Source: Actinomycetota bacterium (lineage in GTDB: Bacteria > Actinomycetota > Actinomycetes > Streptosporangiales > Streptosporangiaceae). Taken from it: 7,133 nt of DNA. The position numbers and the translations under genes were made by a program. The first letter of the stretch is position 1. Each line of letters starts with the position of its first letter. The notes under the pieces are model-generated. The model was not told the origin of the DNA and did not search any database. It saw only the letters and a program-made list of their open reading frames with translations. This document shows, piece after piece, positions 6,610-7,133 of the stretch. The stretch covers positions 1 through 7,133 of the forward strand of contig PLIQ01000398.1 of assembly GCA_003140115.1 (NCBI GenBank), given 5' to 3'.

Positions 6610-6885
6610 ACGCCGCGCCAGAGCCCTGGACCTGGGAAGGTTGGACTGTCCGAGGAGACCACGACACGCCTTCCCCTCGCTTACATCAGGCGCGCCACGG
6701 GCCGACCGGCCGCCTCGTCCGGCCGGAGGACCCTGGCTAGGGTGCCATGGCCAGCCAACCTGAGAGTCCTAGTCAGCTCCATCGTCCCGATAGGCCCCTA
6801 CCCCAGGCGAGTGGGCGCCGGGAGTTGGACAATCGTGAGCTAGGACGACGGCTTCGGTCTGCACTGGACGGCGCTGCTGGATATC
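6610..6885. other. Region upstream of the DUF4157 gene without a gene
   Basis: Frames here have irregular composition and no recognisable motif. A 6-bp inverted repeat (CCGGCC 6706-6711, GGCCGG 6721-6726) could form a hairpin without a T tract. The promoter of the DUF4157 gene should lie in or near this stretch; no -10/-35 pair stands out. I noted only weak candidates close to the gene. Confidence 0.4.
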
Positions 6886-7133
6886 TTATTTGATCTGCGG
6901 CAACCTGCTCGGCTGGGAAGGCGCGGGCGTGCCGGGCAGGGCCTCCCCAAGGCCAGAGCCCGGCGCGGGGAGCGCCGGACCGGGCGCCGCGCAGCGGCGC
7001 CGCTTGATCCATATGAGGCCAAATTCGGCAGCGCAGTAAGCCCAAACGGTGTCCTGCTCTTCGATCATGTCGTCAAGCTCAGGTGCCCCTGCGGCGGTTT
7101 GCCTGCCGTCCGCGTGGAACGTTTCGTGGAACG
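6886..7133 (-). CDS. Possible 5'-partial hypothetical protein at the right edge
   Basis: The minus frame is open from the window edge to TAA at 6886. It reads FHETFHADGRQTA, then APELDDMIEEQDTVWAYCAA and EFGLIWIKRRR, then a Pro/Gly/Ala-rich tail. An ATG at 7068 is available but has no ribosome site, and the frame upstream of it looks equally coding, so it is treated as partial. The acidic-then-aromatic stretch looks protein-like, while the last ~35 residues, which overlap a strong hairpin, look non-coding. I do not recognise a family. The plus strand also has a frame open from about 6841 to the edge (…GVLLFDHVVKLRCPCGGLPA…), so strand and reality are uncertain. Confidence 0.25.
   Translation of the reverse strand, partial: FHETFHADGRQTAAGAPELDDMIEEQDTVWAYCAAEFGLIWIKRRRCAAPGPALPAPGSGLGEALPGTPAPSQPSRLPQIK
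6983..7001. repeat. Very stable GC hairpin, 8-bp stem and 3-base loop
   Basis: GGCGCCGC-GCA-GCGGCGCC is a perfect inverted repeat. No T tract follows on either strand, so it is not a standard terminator, though actinobacterial terminators often lack one. Confidence 0.45.
7113..7133. repeat. Short direct repeat at the window edge
   Basis: CGTGGAACG occurs at 7113-7121 and again at 7125-7133, separated by TTT, giving a 12-base period. The array may continue beyond the window. Confidence 0.45.

Noticed and set aside
1..7133. CRISPR array, rRNA, tRNA, or phage att site
   Set aside because: No regularly spaced repeats, no conserved rRNA or tRNA sequence and no integrase gene were found on either strand.

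Overview
This window is high-G+C DNA with GTG starts, a near-consensus GGAGGT ribosome site and a probable leaderless promoter. It looks like an actinobacterial chromosome or large plasmid, in an accessory region that has collected and lost mobile elements. Almost all recognisable coding sequence lies on the minus strand. Only two genes look intact: a MerR-type regulator fused to an acetyltransferase, and an IS66-type transposase. The rest are broken genes or IS relics.

Layout. Positions 1-165 (plus strand) hold the last codons of a DDE transposase of ISAs1/IS4 type, with an in-frame stop. Positions 315-430 are a worn copy of the last ~80 bases of an IS66 transposase gene plus its flank; the same sequence recurs, about 90% identical, at the end of the full IS66 gene (1756-1871). 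Between the two copies lies the MerR-GNAT gene (467-1531), whose upstream region carries a MerR-style promoter (19-bp spacer, GC-rich dyad) that places the start of transcription at or next to the ATG. Positions 1788-3308 are the IS66 transposase, ISBst12-like because tnpA and tnpB are absent. Positions 3395-4443 are the remains of a radical SAM enzyme gene with about four frameshifts and one nonsense codon. Positions 4444-4745 contain only a short IS110 transposase relic and small hairpins.

The most interesting locus is 4749-6549. Read across two frameshifts it encodes a ~600-residue protein with an N-terminal DUF4157 domain (the 'eCIS core' domain with its HELAH motif), then a GIY-YIG-like nuclease fold (VYVLRD, KVGKT, an Arg and Glu in the expected places), an Ala/Lys/Glu-rich helical linker and a long C-terminal region I cannot name. 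This matches the architecture of an injected or polymorphic-toxin cargo. No contractile-injection structural genes are visible here, so it is either an orphan or its partners lie outside the window. Positions 6610-7133 hold no convincing gene, only a possible partial reading frame at the right edge and strong hairpins.

The genes do not form an obvious pathway. The window reads as a decaying island: a regulator with self-control, a dead radical SAM enzyme, a frameshifted toxin-like protein, and fragments of at least three IS families (ISAs1-like, IS66, IS110).
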